DNA of 32,110 nt, from positions 1 through 32,110 of the forward strand of contig DYGJ01000004.1 in assembly GCA_020724765.1 (NCBI GenBank), in the 5' to 3' direction. The translations under genes were made by a program, and so were the position numbers. The DNA is from Thermotoga sp. (GTDB taxonomy: Bacteria; Bipolaricaulota; Bipolaricaulia; Bipolaricaulales; Bipolaricaulaceae). The notes under the pieces are model-generated. The model did not search any database and was not told where the DNA came from. It saw nothing but the letters and a program-made list of their open reading frames with translations. Positions 7,559 through 15,936 of this stretch are shown piece by piece (within the stretch, counting starts at the first letter, position 1; each line of letters starts with the position of its first letter).

Positions 7559-7903
7559 ATGGGCAACATTCAGTGGGCCGACCTGCCGCCATGGGCGCTG
7601 GCGGGCATCGTGGTGTTGGGTCTCGCCCAGCTTTCCCTGCAGGTTTTCGCGGTCGTGAACGTGTTCCGCACGCCGGAAGAACGGCTGGTCACCGGACGGC
7701 GGTGGGTGTGGGTTCTCGTCATCGTGTTGGGCTGGATCGGGCTGATCGTGTACTTCACTGCTGCCCGACGGCCGACGGTGGAGCAAGACCCGCTCCATGC
7801 CACTCCCGACTCAGACGGTTCTGCCAGCGCGAAGGCGCGGCAGGCGGCCGACCTCCTGTACGGAAAACCCTCCACCACGAACGTCCGTCGCGACGAACGA
7901 TGA
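7559..7903 (+). CDS. Small membrane protein with PLDc_N-type (phospholipase D nuclease N-terminal) domain
   Basis: A 114-residue protein with two hydrophobic helices (about residues 12-34 and 48-68) separated by NVFRTPEERLVTGRRW and followed by a polar tail. Pattern and length match the PLDc_N domain, a two-helix unit often found alone next to ABC-2 export genes; its biochemical role is unknown. A GGAGG site lies 7 bp before the ATG. The TGA stop overlaps the ABC ATPase start as ATGA (7900-7903), so the two are probably translated together. The tail (residues 70-114) is polar and probably flexible. Confidence 0.78.
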   Translation: MGNIQWADLPPWALAGIVVLGLAQLSLQVFAVVNVFRTPEERLVTGRRWVWVLVIVLGWIGLIVYFTAARRPTVEQDPLHATPDSDGSASAKARQAADLLYGKPSTTNVRRDER

Positions 7904-8829
7904 CGCCCGCCATCGCGCTCCACGATCTGGCGAAGCACTACGGCCCTGTGCGCGCGCTGGATGGCGTCTCGCTCGACGTGCCGTCGGGCTCCGTGTTCGG
8001 GTTCCTCGGGCCCAACGGTGCGGGGAAGACGACCACCCTTCGCATCCTCACGGGGCTCGCCCGGCCGAGTTCAGGAAGCGCTCGCGTGCTTGGGCACGAT
8101 GTCGTGATGTCTCCTCATGCGGTGCGGTCTGCGGTGGGCTACCTTCCCGACGTGCCGGGGTTCTACCCATGGATGACCGGGGCGGAGCTGCTACGGTTCG
8201 CGGGCCGTCTGTTCGGCTTGTCCGGCCGCGTGCTCCGCACCCGCGTGGACGCCCTCCTCGACCTCGCCGGCCTCGCCGGGGTCAAGACGCGCGTAGGGGG
8301 GTACTCACGGGGGATGAAGCAACGGTTGGGCGTGGCCCAGGCCTTGATCAATGCTCCATCCGTGCTCATGCTCGACGAGCCGACGTCGGCCCTCGATCCG
8401 ATCGGGAGGAAAGCTGTGCTGGACATGATCGCCTCCCTCGCCAGCCGAACGACGGTGTTCTTCTCGACCCACATCCTGTCCGACGTGGAGCGGGTGTGCG
8501 ACACAGTGGCGATCCTTCACCGGGGGAGGGTCGCGGCCCAGGCCCGGATCGGGGAGCTGAAGTCCCGTTACGGGATGCAGAAGATCGCCGTCGAGGCGAC
8601 TCCGTCGGCCGAACCTCTCGCAGCGGCGCTTGCCCATGCACCGTGGGTATCGGCGGTCGAGCGCCCGTCGGACGACCGGGTCGTGCTCGCTGTCAACGAT
8701 GTGCAGCGCGCCCAGCGGGAGATCCCCGCTGCGGCTGTGGCGCAGGGCGTGGGGATCCGGCGCCTGGAGACAGTCGAGGTGAGTCTGGAGGACGTGTTCG
8801 TGGATCTGGTGGGGGAGGGGGGGCGATGA
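7900..8829 (+). CDS. ABC transporter ATP-binding protein (ABC-2 export type)
   Basis: A 309-residue ATPase subunit that powers a membrane exporter. All motifs are present: Walker A GPNGAGKTT (37-45), signature YSRGMKQRLG (135-144), Walker B VLMLDEP (155-161), D-loop SALD and the switch histidine in FFSTHILSD (H191). After the ATPase core (to about residue 215) there is a C-terminal extension of about 90 residues, as in CcmA/NatA-like ATPases. The ATG at 7900 overlaps the stop of the PLDc_N gene, and the gene's own TGA overlaps the ATG of the permease at 8826, giving a three-gene coupled unit. The open frame extends upstream through the PLDc_N gene, but that part is out-of-frame shadow. Substrate unknown. 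Confidence 0.93.
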   Translation: MTPAIALHDLAKHYGPVRALDGVSLDVPSGSVFGFLGPNGAGKTTTLRILTGLARPSSGSARVLGHDVVMSPHAVRSAVGYLPDVPGFYPWMTGAELLRFAGRLFGLSGRVLRTRVDALLDLAGLAGVKTRVGGYSRGMKQRLGVAQALINAPSVLMLDEPTSALDPIGRKAVLDMIASLASRTTVFFSTHILSDVERVCDTVAILHRGRVAAQARIGELKSRYGMQKIAVEATPSAEPLAAALAHAPWVSAVERPSDDRVVLAVNDVQRAQREIPAAAVAQGVGIRRLETVEVSLEDVFVDLVGEGGR

Positions 8830-9587
8830 GCGGGTTCCGGGCGTTCCTCGGGAAGGAGCTTCGGGAGATCGTGAAGACGTGGCGGATCTGGGTCCTCCCT
8901 GGGATAGTCCTCTTCTTCGCCGTCACCGGACCGGTGATCGCCCGGTTCGCTCCGCAGCTCGTCCAGGCCCTGGCGCCGGACACGGGCCTCGTGATCCAGA
9001 TCCCGGATCCGACGTTCCTCGACGCCTACCTTCAGTGGACGAAGAACCTCGTGCAGATCGTCACGTTTGCGATCATCATCATTTTCGCGGGAGCGGTGTC
9101 GGCGGAACGCAGGTCGGGCACGGCCGTGCTTGTGCTCACGAAACCCTTGAGCCGCACTGCGTTCATCGTCGCCAAGTACCTCGCTCAAGGTGCGCTCCTC
9201 GTGGGGACCGTGGCGGTGGGCGCCGCGATCACCTGGGCCCTCACCTACGCCGTGTTCGGCGAGGCCCCGCTCTTGTCCCTCGCCCAAGCGACTGGGGTGT
9301 GGCTTGTCTGGGCGCTGATGATCCTCGGGATCATGGTCTTCCTATCGTCCCTCGTGGGCTCTCAGGCTGGGGCAGCCGGCCTCGGTCTGGGCGCGTTCGT
9401 GCTCTTGTCCATCGCCTCGATCTGGGCGCCGGCTGTGCGGTACAGCCCGGTCGGGCTCCTCAACCTCTCCGACGAGATCGTGGCTGGTCGGGCTGGGTCG
9501 CTCTTGTGGCCGGTCGTCACGGGGTTCGCCCTCACCGGGGTTGCCCTCGCCAAAGCGGTGTGGGCCTTTTCCCGCAAGGAGCTGTAG
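8826..9587 (+). CDS. ABC-2 type permease
   Basis: A 253-residue integral membrane protein with about six hydrophobic segments, the partner of the ATPase encoded just upstream. FLGKELREIVKTWRIWVLPG at the N terminus is the usual cytoplasmic helix leading into TM1. TFAIIIIFAGAVSAERRSG, then GTAVLVLTKPLSRTAFIVAKY, is the characteristic coupling loop of ABC-2 permeases of the NatB/YhaP/NosY kind. With the 309-residue ATPase it should form a homodimeric exporter; the substrate cannot be deduced. The ATG overlaps the ATPase stop by ATGA. It is the last gene of the unit and faces the convergent SLC13 gene 33 bp away. Confidence 0.88.
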   Translation: MSGFRAFLGKELREIVKTWRIWVLPGIVLFFAVTGPVIARFAPQLVQALAPDTGLVIQIPDPTFLDAYLQWTKNLVQIVTFAIIIIFAGAVSAERRSGTAVLVLTKPLSRTAFIVAKYLAQGALLVGTVAVGAAITWALTYAVFGEAPLLSLAQATGVWLVWALMILGIMVFLSSLVGSQAGAAGLGLGAFVLLSIASIWAPAVRYSPVGLLNLSDEIVAGRAGSLLWPVVTGFALTGVALAKAVWAFSRKEL

Positions 9588-9609
9588 GAGCGTTCCGTGC
9601 TATGGGATC

Positions 9610-9630
9610 GCCGCTCGACCTTAGAGCGGC
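9610..9630. terminator. Stem-loop between convergent genes, enclosing the SLC13 stop codon
   Basis: GCCGCTC (9610-9616) and GAGCGGC (9624-9630) form a perfect 7-bp stem with loop GACCTTA. The TAA stop of the minus-strand SLC13 gene (9621-9623) is in the loop. It lies 22 bp after the ABC permease stop, so it could end transcripts from both sides. It lacks a T-run on either strand, so intrinsic termination is uncertain. Confidence 0.4.
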
Positions 9631-11465
9631 CACACCCGCAGGAGGAGCGGGACCGCCACCGCCACCGCGATCACCTGAAGCGGGAGGCCGAGGGGCCAGT
9701 AGTCGCCGAACCGGAACCCGCCTGGTCCGAGGATGAGGGTGTTGTTCTGGTGGGCGATGGGCGTGATGAACGAGGACGAGGCCCCAACCGCGACGGCCAT
9801 CAGGAACGGGTCCGCTTTCAACCCAAGCTGCGCGGCGGCGCCGAGGGCGATCGGGCACATCACCGCCGCGGTAGCCGCGTTGTTGAGCACTGCGGACAGA
9901 AGCATCGTCACGACGAGGACCAGCGCCAGGGCCACAGCCGGGTTCCCCGGACCCGCGATTCCCAATAGAGACTTGGCGATCAGCCCTGCCGCGCCCGTGC
10001 TCTCCATCGCCCCCGCTACCGGGATCAGCGCTCCCAGGAGCACGATCACCGGCCAGTCGATCGCGTCGTAGACCGCGCGCGTGGACACGGTGCGCAGCGC
10101 CAGCGAGGCAAGGACGCCGGCGGCGAACGCCACCGCGGCAGGAAGAAGGCCGACCGCGGCGATGAAGACCGCCAGGCCCATGATGAGGGACGCGGTGAGC
10201 GCCTTGCGCTTGTCCGGGATGCGCAGCGAGCGCCCTGCAAGAGGCACGCAGCCGAACTGGTTTGCGAAGTCGGCCAAGGCATCCGCAGGTCCCTGCAGAA
10301 GGAGCACATCGCCCGCCTTGAGCGCCATCGTGCGCAGCCGAGCGAGCGACCTGCGTCCCTGGCGCGACACGGCGAGGAGGTTGATCCCGTACCGGGTACG
10401 GAGGAGGAGGTCCCGGGCCGAGCGGCCCTCCAAACCTGAATCAGGGAGGACCGCGTGCTCCACGAGCACGATCTCCTCCGCTGAAGCCGTCCTCTCGTCT
10501 TCTTCCGCGCTCCCCGCCTTGGAGGCCTTCGCGCTGCCCTGTACAGGTGCTGTCGCTCCTTTCGCGGCTTCGTCCCGCTTCGCTTCCTCGAGTTTCAGGC
10601 CGAGGCTGGCCAGCACGTTTGCCAGGGCTTCCGCCTGGGCCTCGATGAGCAGGATGTCCCCCGCGCGGACGACCCACCGCCGGTTGGGGGCGGTGACGCG
10701 CACCCCGTTCCGCACGAAGCTGACGATCTGGGCGTCCGCATCCTCCAGCACCTCCTCCACCTGGCGCAGCGTCATGCCCGCGATCTTGCTCCCCTCCTCC
10801 ACGCGGGCTTCGGTGAGGTAGGCCGCGAGGTCGAACCCCTCGGAGGAGGCCCCCTTGCGTGCCGGGACGAGCCGCCACCCCACGAGCGCGATGAAGAGCA
10901 CTCCCGCTCCCGCCACCGCCAACCCGACCGGGGCGAAGTCGAACATCGCGAACCCGCCGGCGCCGCTTTGGGCACGGAACGCGGACACGATGAGGTTGGG
11001 CGGGGTTCCGATGAGGGTCGTCATCCCGCCGAGGATTGAGCCGAACGCGAGCGGCATCAGCACCCGTCCCGGAGGGATCTCCTGCCGGGTTGCGATCTGA
11101 AGGGAGACGGGTATGAGGAGGGCGAGCGCGCCTACGTTGTTCATCACGCTCGACAGGAGCGCAGCCAGCCCGGTCAGGGCACCGATCATCAGCGTGGGAC
11201 CGACCTTGAGCTTGAGGATGCGCCGGGTGAGGACGTCCACTGCGCCCGAGGACTGAAGGCTGCTGCTGAGGACGAGCACACAGGCCACCGTGATCACCGC
11301 CGGGTGACCGAACCCGGCGAAGGCATCCCCCGCCGGCACCACGCCCACGAGGACACAGGCGAGGAGGGCTCCCAGGGCGACCATGTCGTGGCGCCAGCGG
11401 CCCCACAGGAACCCGCCCAAGGTGGCGGCCAGGATGCCCATGATGAGGAACTGGTGAACGGTCAT
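9621..11465 (-). CDS. SLC13/DASS-family permease with two RCK_C (TrkA-C) domains
   Basis: A 614-residue inner-membrane transporter of the SLC13 type, a family taking up dicarboxylates, sulfate or similar anions, usually with Na+. The N-terminal membrane half (1-205) holds LLSSVMNNVGALALLIP and IGTPPNLIVSAF; the C-terminal half (425-614) holds LLSAVLNNAATAAVMCPIAL and ASSSFITPIAHQNNTLI. These are the paired re-entrant SNT/NNA motifs. Between them lie two RCK_C/TrkA-C domains (about 215-300 and 340-415), probably regulatory, joined by an Ala/Lys/Glu-rich linker of about 35 residues that looks disordered. This arrangement is common in bacterial members. AAGGAGGAG precedes the ATG and a candidate extended -10 lies at 11497-11505. 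Substrate not determined. Confidence 0.88.
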   Translation of the reverse strand: MTVHQFLIMGILAATLGGFLWGRWRHDMVALGALLACVLVGVVPAGDAFAGFGHPAVITVACVLVLSSSLQSSGAVDVLTRRILKLKVGPTLMIGALTGLAALLSSVMNNVGALALLIPVSLQIATRQEIPPGRVLMPLAFGSILGGMTTLIGTPPNLIVSAFRAQSGAGGFAMFDFAPVGLAVAGAGVLFIALVGWRLVPARKGASSEGFDLAAYLTEARVEEGSKIAGMTLRQVEEVLEDADAQIVSFVRNGVRVTAPNRRWVVRAGDILLIEAQAEALANVLASLGLKLEEAKRDEAAKGATAPVQGSAKASKAGSAEEDERTASAEEIVLVEHAVLPDSGLEGRSARDLLLRTRYGINLLAVSRQGRRSLARLRTMALKAGDVLLLQGPADALADFANQFGCVPLAGRSLRIPDKRKALTASLIMGLAVFIAAVGLLPAAVAFAAGVLASLALRTVSTRAVYDAIDWPVIVLLGALIPVAGAMESTGAAGLIAKSLLGIAGPGNPAVALALVLVVTMLLSAVLNNAATAAVMCPIALGAAAQLGLKADPFLMAVAVGASSSFITPIAHQNNTLILGPGGFRFGDYWPLGLPLQVIAVAVAVPLLLRVWPL

Positions 11466-11496
11466 CGTCTGCTCCTCCTTCGCACGGGGACAGCCG

Positions 11497-11505
11497 ATTG
11501 TAGCA
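11497..11505 (-). promoter_or_regulatory. Candidate extended -10 promoter for the SLC13 gene
   Basis: On the minus strand TGCTACAAT reads as TGn followed by TACAAT (5 of 6 to the -10 consensus), about 32 bp before the ATG at 11465. No clear -35 is seen, as is usual for extended -10 promoters. It would separate this gene from the adenylate-forming gene that ends at 11529. Confidence 0.4.
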
Positions 11506-11528
11506 ACTGGACTGCGCAGGGGCCGGAG

Positions 11529-12878
11529 CTACTGCGCGGAGGTCGCAGCGTCTTCACGCACGAACCGCTTGAACTTCCGGTTGTCCGGGGGGAGCGGGAT
11601 CCTCTCGAACCGAACCTGCACCGGGGCAGCGATCCCGAACGCGGAGAGTTCCGTACGGAACCGGCCCGGGAGAGCAGCCCGTATGGGATCCGGATCCGCC
11701 CCCTCTTCAACCTCGATCGTGATCGCCACGGTTCCGTCCCTCTCCTGGACGACGCGGAACTCGCGGATCGCGTCGCCCGAGGTGATGATCCAGCGGCTGA
11801 TGAGGTCCGGGAACACGGGGCGCGTCATCCCTTCGCGCGTTCGGAACACGAACACGTCGTCGTTCCGCCCGATCACCTTGGCGATAGACCGGAAGCGGCT
11901 CCCGCAGGGACAAGGCCCGCCCAGCTCCACAAGGTCGTTCATCTCGTACCGAATGAGCGGCTGAACGGTGTTGAGGAGGTTCGTGACGATCATCCTTCGC
12001 GCTGTCTCCCCCGGCTCCGTGACTGGATCTCCGCCCTCGTTGAACAGCTCGACGTACACAAGGTCCTCATTGAGGTGGAGGGTCCCGCGGCGACAAGCGC
12101 TCCCGATCGGACCCTCGCTCGCCTGGTAGATCTCGACCACCGGGCACCCGAACGCCCGCTGGAGTCGCTCCTTCTCTTCGCGTTCCAGAACCTCGGCGTA
12201 GGACACGACGCGCTTCGGCATGACGCGGATCTCTTCCACGTGTGGGAGGAGGAGCCGCAGGAGCGACGGCGGGGCCATGAGGACATTGATCCGGTCTGCG
12301 TTCACCCGCTCCACGATCTCTTTCGGGTCGGACATCGTACTCATGTAGGCCAGGGAGATGAGCGGCACGCGGATGTCCGCGAACCCCTGGCTGAACACGC
12401 GGAGAAGGAACAGGATCCTGAACGGAAGCAGACGGAGCGGGATTCCTCCCCGGGCGAGAAACACCGCGGGCAACCGTTCTGTCAGGGACTTGGGTGTGAC
12501 GTAGATCCCCTTCGCTCCGCTCGTCCCGCTCGACAGCCCCACCACGTACTCCCCCGCGTAGTAGCCGAGGTAGTCCCCGGCGAGTTCCTTCTCCACCGCG
12601 TACTTGACCAGCTCATCTTTTTTCAGGCCCGCCGTGTTGAGGCGGTCGAAGTTCTCCATCATCACGGCCTTGTTGATCGTGGGGAGCTGGGCGAACTCGG
12701 CGAGCGACCGGACCTCGCGATCGCGGTAGCGGTCCTGGTAGAACGGGCTCTTCTCCCGCACGACGGCGAGGAGCGCTTCGACCGCCCGCCACTGTTGCTG
12801 ATGGATGTTCTCCCTGGTGTACCCGTAGAACCGTCGCTGAAGGGTGACGTAGTCGGCGAGGGAGCGGAAGGGGTTCAT
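11529..12878 (-). CDS. PaaK/F390 synthetase-like adenylate-forming enzyme
   Basis: A 449-residue cytosolic member of the phenylacetate-CoA ligase branch of the adenylate-forming superfamily, which activates a carboxylic acid as acyl-AMP and often passes it to CoA or another acceptor. It shows LSSGTSGAKGIYVTP (ATP-binding loop, 116-124), EIYQASEGPIGSAC (about 249-261), YEMNDLVELGG with CPCG (323-326), and IGRNDDVF, all typical of the PaaK group. The C-terminal mini-domain ends in NRKFKRFVRED. The ATG at 12878 overlaps the stop of the acyltransferase gene as ATGA. The frame is open upstream to 13271 but there it is only a shadow of that gene. The acid substrate is unknown. The coupled membrane acyltransferase suggests the product is transferred to an envelope acceptor (inference). 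Confidence 0.8.
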   Translation of the reverse strand: MNPFRSLADYVTLQRRFYGYTRENIHQQQWRAVEALLAVVREKSPFYQDRYRDREVRSLAEFAQLPTINKAVMMENFDRLNTAGLKKDELVKYAVEKELAGDYLGYYAGEYVVGLSSGTSGAKGIYVTPKSLTERLPAVFLARGGIPLRLLPFRILFLLRVFSQGFADIRVPLISLAYMSTMSDPKEIVERVNADRINVLMAPPSLLRLLLPHVEEIRVMPKRVVSYAEVLEREEKERLQRAFGCPVVEIYQASEGPIGSACRRGTLHLNEDLVYVELFNEGGDPVTEPGETARRMIVTNLLNTVQPLIRYEMNDLVELGGPCPCGSRFRSIAKVIGRNDDVFVFRTREGMTRPVFPDLISRWIITSGDAIREFRVVQERDGTVAITIEVEEGADPDPIRAALPGRFRTELSAFGIAAPVQVRFERIPLPPDNRKFKRFVREDAATSAQ

Positions 12879-14101
12879 CGGCGGGGTGCCCGGAGCTTCG
12901 TTCGCTTCGCCGATCCACCGACGGGTTCCATGATCCAGCAGTAGAAGCGTTCGAGGCCGTACCGGTAGCCCGTGCGCTCCCATAGGACGAGGAGGAGTCC
13001 CCACCCCACCGCGAACAACAGGCCCGCCAGGAGGGCGGGGTACATGCCGAGGTAGAGCCCCGGCCACATCGCCCGCACGAGCCGGAAGACGCCCGCTGAG
13101 ACCACGCTCTCCACGAAGTACACGGACAAGCTGACCGTGCCCAGTCGGTGGAAGAACCGGGTGATGATGCCCGGATGCCGGTCTGTGTCCGTTCGCAGGT
13201 CTAACACCCGCACGGTGAGAGCCAGCAGGAGGAGGAACAACCCCACCTGGAACACCATGATCGCGTACCACTGGAGGTCGATCGCCCGTTGCAGCATCGT
13301 ATTGGGGAGGAGGACGTACAGGGCGAGGCCAGCAGTAAGGAACAGCGTTCCCACCGGCACCACTCTTCGCACCGCTCGTGCTCCGTCACGCATGAACCGC
13401 AGTCCGGCCCAGACCCCGAACAGGCCAAACGCGAGGTAGGGGAGGAGAGGGTTGTTCTTGTTCACGAGCCAGTTCAGCCCGAGGGCGACGAGGCGGTCCC
13501 TCCCGTCCACCGCGTTCAGATAGGTCTCGTAGAGCGGGATGCGGAGGAGCGAGAGGATTAACACCACCACGGCCGCGCCGAGGGCGATCGCGGGCGGAAC
13601 GCGCTTGCGGAGCCTCCAGACGAGCGACAGGAACAGCCCGACGAGGATCGCGTTCGACCCGATCATGACCAGGCTGTCCACGTACAGCAGCCGCTCCGCG
13701 CTGAACCCCGGGAAGCGGCCTGTCCTGATGAGCTCGACGAGCACGCTATTGTCGAACGATCGGCTCTCGAAGTCGACGAGGCCGGGGCCGGTGAACACGA
13801 AGTAGGCGTAGGCCACGGCGAGCACGAACAGGCCAGCCACAACCCGCGACAGCAGGACCCTACGCCTGCGCTCTTCGTGCGCGAGCCGCTGCGAAATGCG
13901 TACCGTGTGGGCGAACCCGCTGATCATGGCGAACAGCCCGGCGCACATGAGCAGGAACCCGATGACGGTGATCACGAGCGGTGGGCTCTCGAAGTCGATC
14001 TCCCACACCCCGTCGAAGTGGTAGAACGCCGTGTGCATGAGGAGAACGGCGAAGATGCCGATCCCGCGTATGACGTCCAGCCCTCGGTAGTCCTTGATCA
14101 T
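12875..14101 (-). CDS. Multi-pass membrane acyltransferase-like protein (acyltransferase-3 / HGSNAT-like)
   Basis: A 408-residue integral membrane protein with about ten or eleven hydrophobic helices. The N terminus, YRGLDVIRGIGIFAVLLMH with H23 in the first helix, is the R-x-x-D-x-x-R-G-...-H pattern of acyltransferase-3, DUF1624/HGSNAT and OpgC-like proteins, which move acyl groups across or onto envelope sugars. Later landmarks are GLNWLVNKNNPLLPYLAFGL and LGTVSLSVYFVESVVSAG, a conserved late helix of the superfamily. Which branch it belongs to is unclear by eye. A GAGGA site lies about 8 bp before the ATG. It is the first gene of a two-gene coupled unit with the adenylate-forming enzyme, to which it is joined by an ATGA overlap. 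Confidence 0.72.
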   Translation of the reverse strand: MIKDYRGLDVIRGIGIFAVLLMHTAFYHFDGVWEIDFESPPLVITVIGFLLMCAGLFAMISGFAHTVRISQRLAHEERRRRVLLSRVVAGLFVLAVAYAYFVFTGPGLVDFESRSFDNSVLVELIRTGRFPGFSAERLLYVDSLVMIGSNAILVGLFLSLVWRLRKRVPPAIALGAAVVVLILSLLRIPLYETYLNAVDGRDRLVALGLNWLVNKNNPLLPYLAFGLFGVWAGLRFMRDGARAVRRVVPVGTLFLTAGLALYVLLPNTMLQRAIDLQWYAIMVFQVGLFLLLLALTVRVLDLRTDTDRHPGIITRFFHRLGTVSLSVYFVESVVSAGVFRLVRAMWPGLYLGMYPALLAGLLFAVGWGLLLVLWERTGYRYGLERFYCWIMEPVGGSAKRTKLRAPRR

Positions 14102-14183
14102 CGGATGTTCCTCGGAATGACCCTTGGCTGGCCAGACTACTGCCTACACGATCCGCGAGGCAAGTAGATCTCACCACCCAGGC

Positions 14184-14630
14184 TCAGGCCAGCGGCTCGT
14201 CCGCCCTCAGTTGCTCATAGGCAGTCCGAATCTGCGCGGCGATGCGATCGAGCTCCTCCCGTGGCGGTTTCGCGCTCCAGTCCGTGATCAGCCTGAACGG
14301 ATCGCCCCGGTACCGTGGGAAGACGTGTAAGTGGACGTGAAACACCTCCTGGAACGCGGCCTCGCCGTCAGCGAGGAACAGGTTCACCCCCTCGCATTTC
14401 ACCCCCGAGCGGCGGAGGGCAGCGGCGGTGCGCTGGGCAATCGTCCACATGTGGCGGCCCGTCGCCTCATCAAGGTCAGCGAGCGAGGCCACGTGGCGCT
14501 TGGGGATGACCATCGCGTGGCCCGGGTTCACGGGCCCGATCGTGAGCAGCCCCAGCACGCGGTCGTCTTCGTAGAACGCGCTCACCGGGCTCTCCCTCGT
14601 TACGATCCGACAGAACACGCAGTCGTGCAC
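14184..14630 (-). CDS. HIT family nucleotide hydrolase/transferase
   Basis: A 148-residue histidine-triad protein, a small cytosolic homodimer acting on nucleotide phosphoramidates or dinucleoside polyphosphates. MHDCVFCRI at the start holds a CxxC (C4, C7) that can bind zinc, followed by VNPGHAMVIPKRHVASL, GVNLFLADGEAAFQEVFHVH and the triad HVHLHVFP (H98, H100, H102). The GTG at 14630 is chosen as start because it is preceded by GGGGAGGTGG and gives the family-typical N terminus. The open frame reaches to 14723 but that part is not conserved-looking. It is divergent from the baeRF gene and separated from the membrane-acyltransferase gene by about 80 bp. The C-terminal ~30 residues are helical and variable. 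Confidence 0.88.
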   Translation of the reverse strand: MHDCVFCRIVTRESPVSAFYEDDRVLGLLTIGPVNPGHAMVIPKRHVASLADLDEATGRHMWTIAQRTAAALRRSGVKCEGVNLFLADGEAAFQEVFHVHLHVFPRYRGDPFRLITDWSAKPPREELDRIAAQIRTAYEQLRADEPLA

Positions 14631-14779
14631 GGACCACCTCCCCTGGATGACGCCTCTGGCCAAACCCGCCCTGTAGGGTCTGGAGCATACTATCCAGGGC
14701 AGAGACTCGGGGCTACTCTGCAACTGGGCTATCTGCGCGGCCGGCTGGAACGCATCTCCCCCTGCGGTACCATGAGTTC

Positions 14780-15928
14780 ATGGACCCATTGTCGCGAGAA
14801 GACCTGAGAGACCTTGTGGAAGGAGCATCCCCCCACTGCGTGTCGCTCTTCTTGCCCACGGGCCGCGCAGGGCCGGCTGCTCGCGAGGGAGCGATCCGTC
14901 TCAAGAACCTCCTTCGCCAAGCAGAGGAACGGCTGGTGGCTCTCGGGATGAGGGCCCCCGAGGCCCAGGAGTTGCTCACGCCGGCGTGGAACCTCGTTGG
15001 CGATAGCCTGTTCTGGTCGTATCAGAGCGATGGGCTGGCTATCTTTGTAGCGCCAGGCGAGCTGCGGAAGTGGCGTCTTCCTTTGCGGTTCGAGGAGCTG
15101 GCGGTGGTGGCCGGGCGATTCCATGTGAAACCGCTCCTCCCTCTGTTCACCGGCGATGGCCGGTTCGAGGTGCTGGCCCTGAGCCAGAATCAGGTCCGCC
15201 TGCTGTTGGGGACGCGGCACAGCGTGAGTGAGATCCCCGTAGAGGAAGTGCCCACGGCCCTCGCCGACATCATGCGTGCAGATCTCGTTCAGAAGCACCT
15301 CCAGTTCCGCACCGCGGCGGCCAGCGGGCCAGGGAAGCAAGCCGCGGCGTACCACGGCCATGGTGGGGCCGATGCCGGGCGCAAGGACGACATCTTGCGG
15401 TTCTTCCGCCGGCTCGACGACGGCCTGAAGGCGTACCTCACATCGGAACCCGTTCCCCTTGTGCTGGCAGGAGTGGATTACCTCCTTCCGTTGTACCGCG
15501 AGGCGAGCTCCTACGCGCACTTGGTGGACGAAGGGGTCACGGGGAGCCCCGATCGGCTGAGCTCGGAACAGCTTCACGCTCAAGCGTGGGCGTTGGTTGA
15601 GCCTCACTTCCGTCGGGCTCAGGAGAAGGCTGCGGACAGGTTCGCCGAGCGCCTTGGCACGGGGCTGGCTTCGGCCCAACTCCCCGAAGTCCTCCGCGCC
15701 GCCCGGGAGGGCCGCGTGGAAGACCTGTTTGTAGCCGTGGGCGTGCAACGTTGGGGGAGGATAACCCCCACGGGCGGGGTCGAGGTCCACGAATCGGCCC
15801 AGCCGGGAGATCAGGACCTTCTCGACCTCATCGCGGTGGAGACCCTGCTTCGGAAGGGTACGGTGTACGCCGTATCGCCCGACAGGGTCCCCGGAGGGGA
15901 CTGCCTGGCCGCGGTGTTCCGCTACTAG
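14780..15928 (+). CDS. Bacterial archaeo-eukaryotic release factor family protein (baeRF-like)
   Basis: A 382-residue soluble protein resembling the bacterial baeRF families, which share the middle and C-terminal domains of eRF1/aRF1 and are thought to act on stalled ribosomes or peptidyl-tRNA. The N-terminal ~145 residues contain SLFLPTG and FEVLALSQNQVRLLLG, typical opening strands. At 192-197 is HGHGGA, placed before RKDDILRFFRRLDDGL much as HGRGGQ precedes its helix in eRF1; the catalytic glutamine is replaced by alanine. A Pelota/L7Ae-like C-terminal domain (about 245-382) follows, with LVLAGVDYLLPLYREAS. The ATG at 14780 has no clear ribosome binding site. The TAG stop is 8 bp before treT, so the two are probably co-transcribed. 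The exact baeRF subfamily is not resolved. Confidence 0.72.
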   Translation: MDPLSREDLRDLVEGASPHCVSLFLPTGRAGPAAREGAIRLKNLLRQAEERLVALGMRAPEAQELLTPAWNLVGDSLFWSYQSDGLAIFVAPGELRKWRLPLRFEELAVVAGRFHVKPLLPLFTGDGRFEVLALSQNQVRLLLGTRHSVSEIPVEEVPTALADIMRADLVQKHLQFRTAAASGPGKQAAAYHGHGGADAGRKDDILRFFRRLDDGLKAYLTSEPVPLVLAGVDYLLPLYREASSYAHLVDEGVTGSPDRLSSEQLHAQAWALVEPHFRRAQEKAADRFAERLGTGLASAQLPEVLRAAREGRVEDLFVAVGVQRWGRITPTGGVEVHESAQPGDQDLLDLIAVETLLRKGTVYAVSPDRVPGGDCLAAVFRY

Positions 15929-15936
15929 GGGGAGAG

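Noticed and set aside
11304-12944. Long plus-strand open frame of 546 codons
   Set aside because: It is antisense to the SLC13 and adenylate-forming genes; its product is Arg/His/Glu-rich without motifs.
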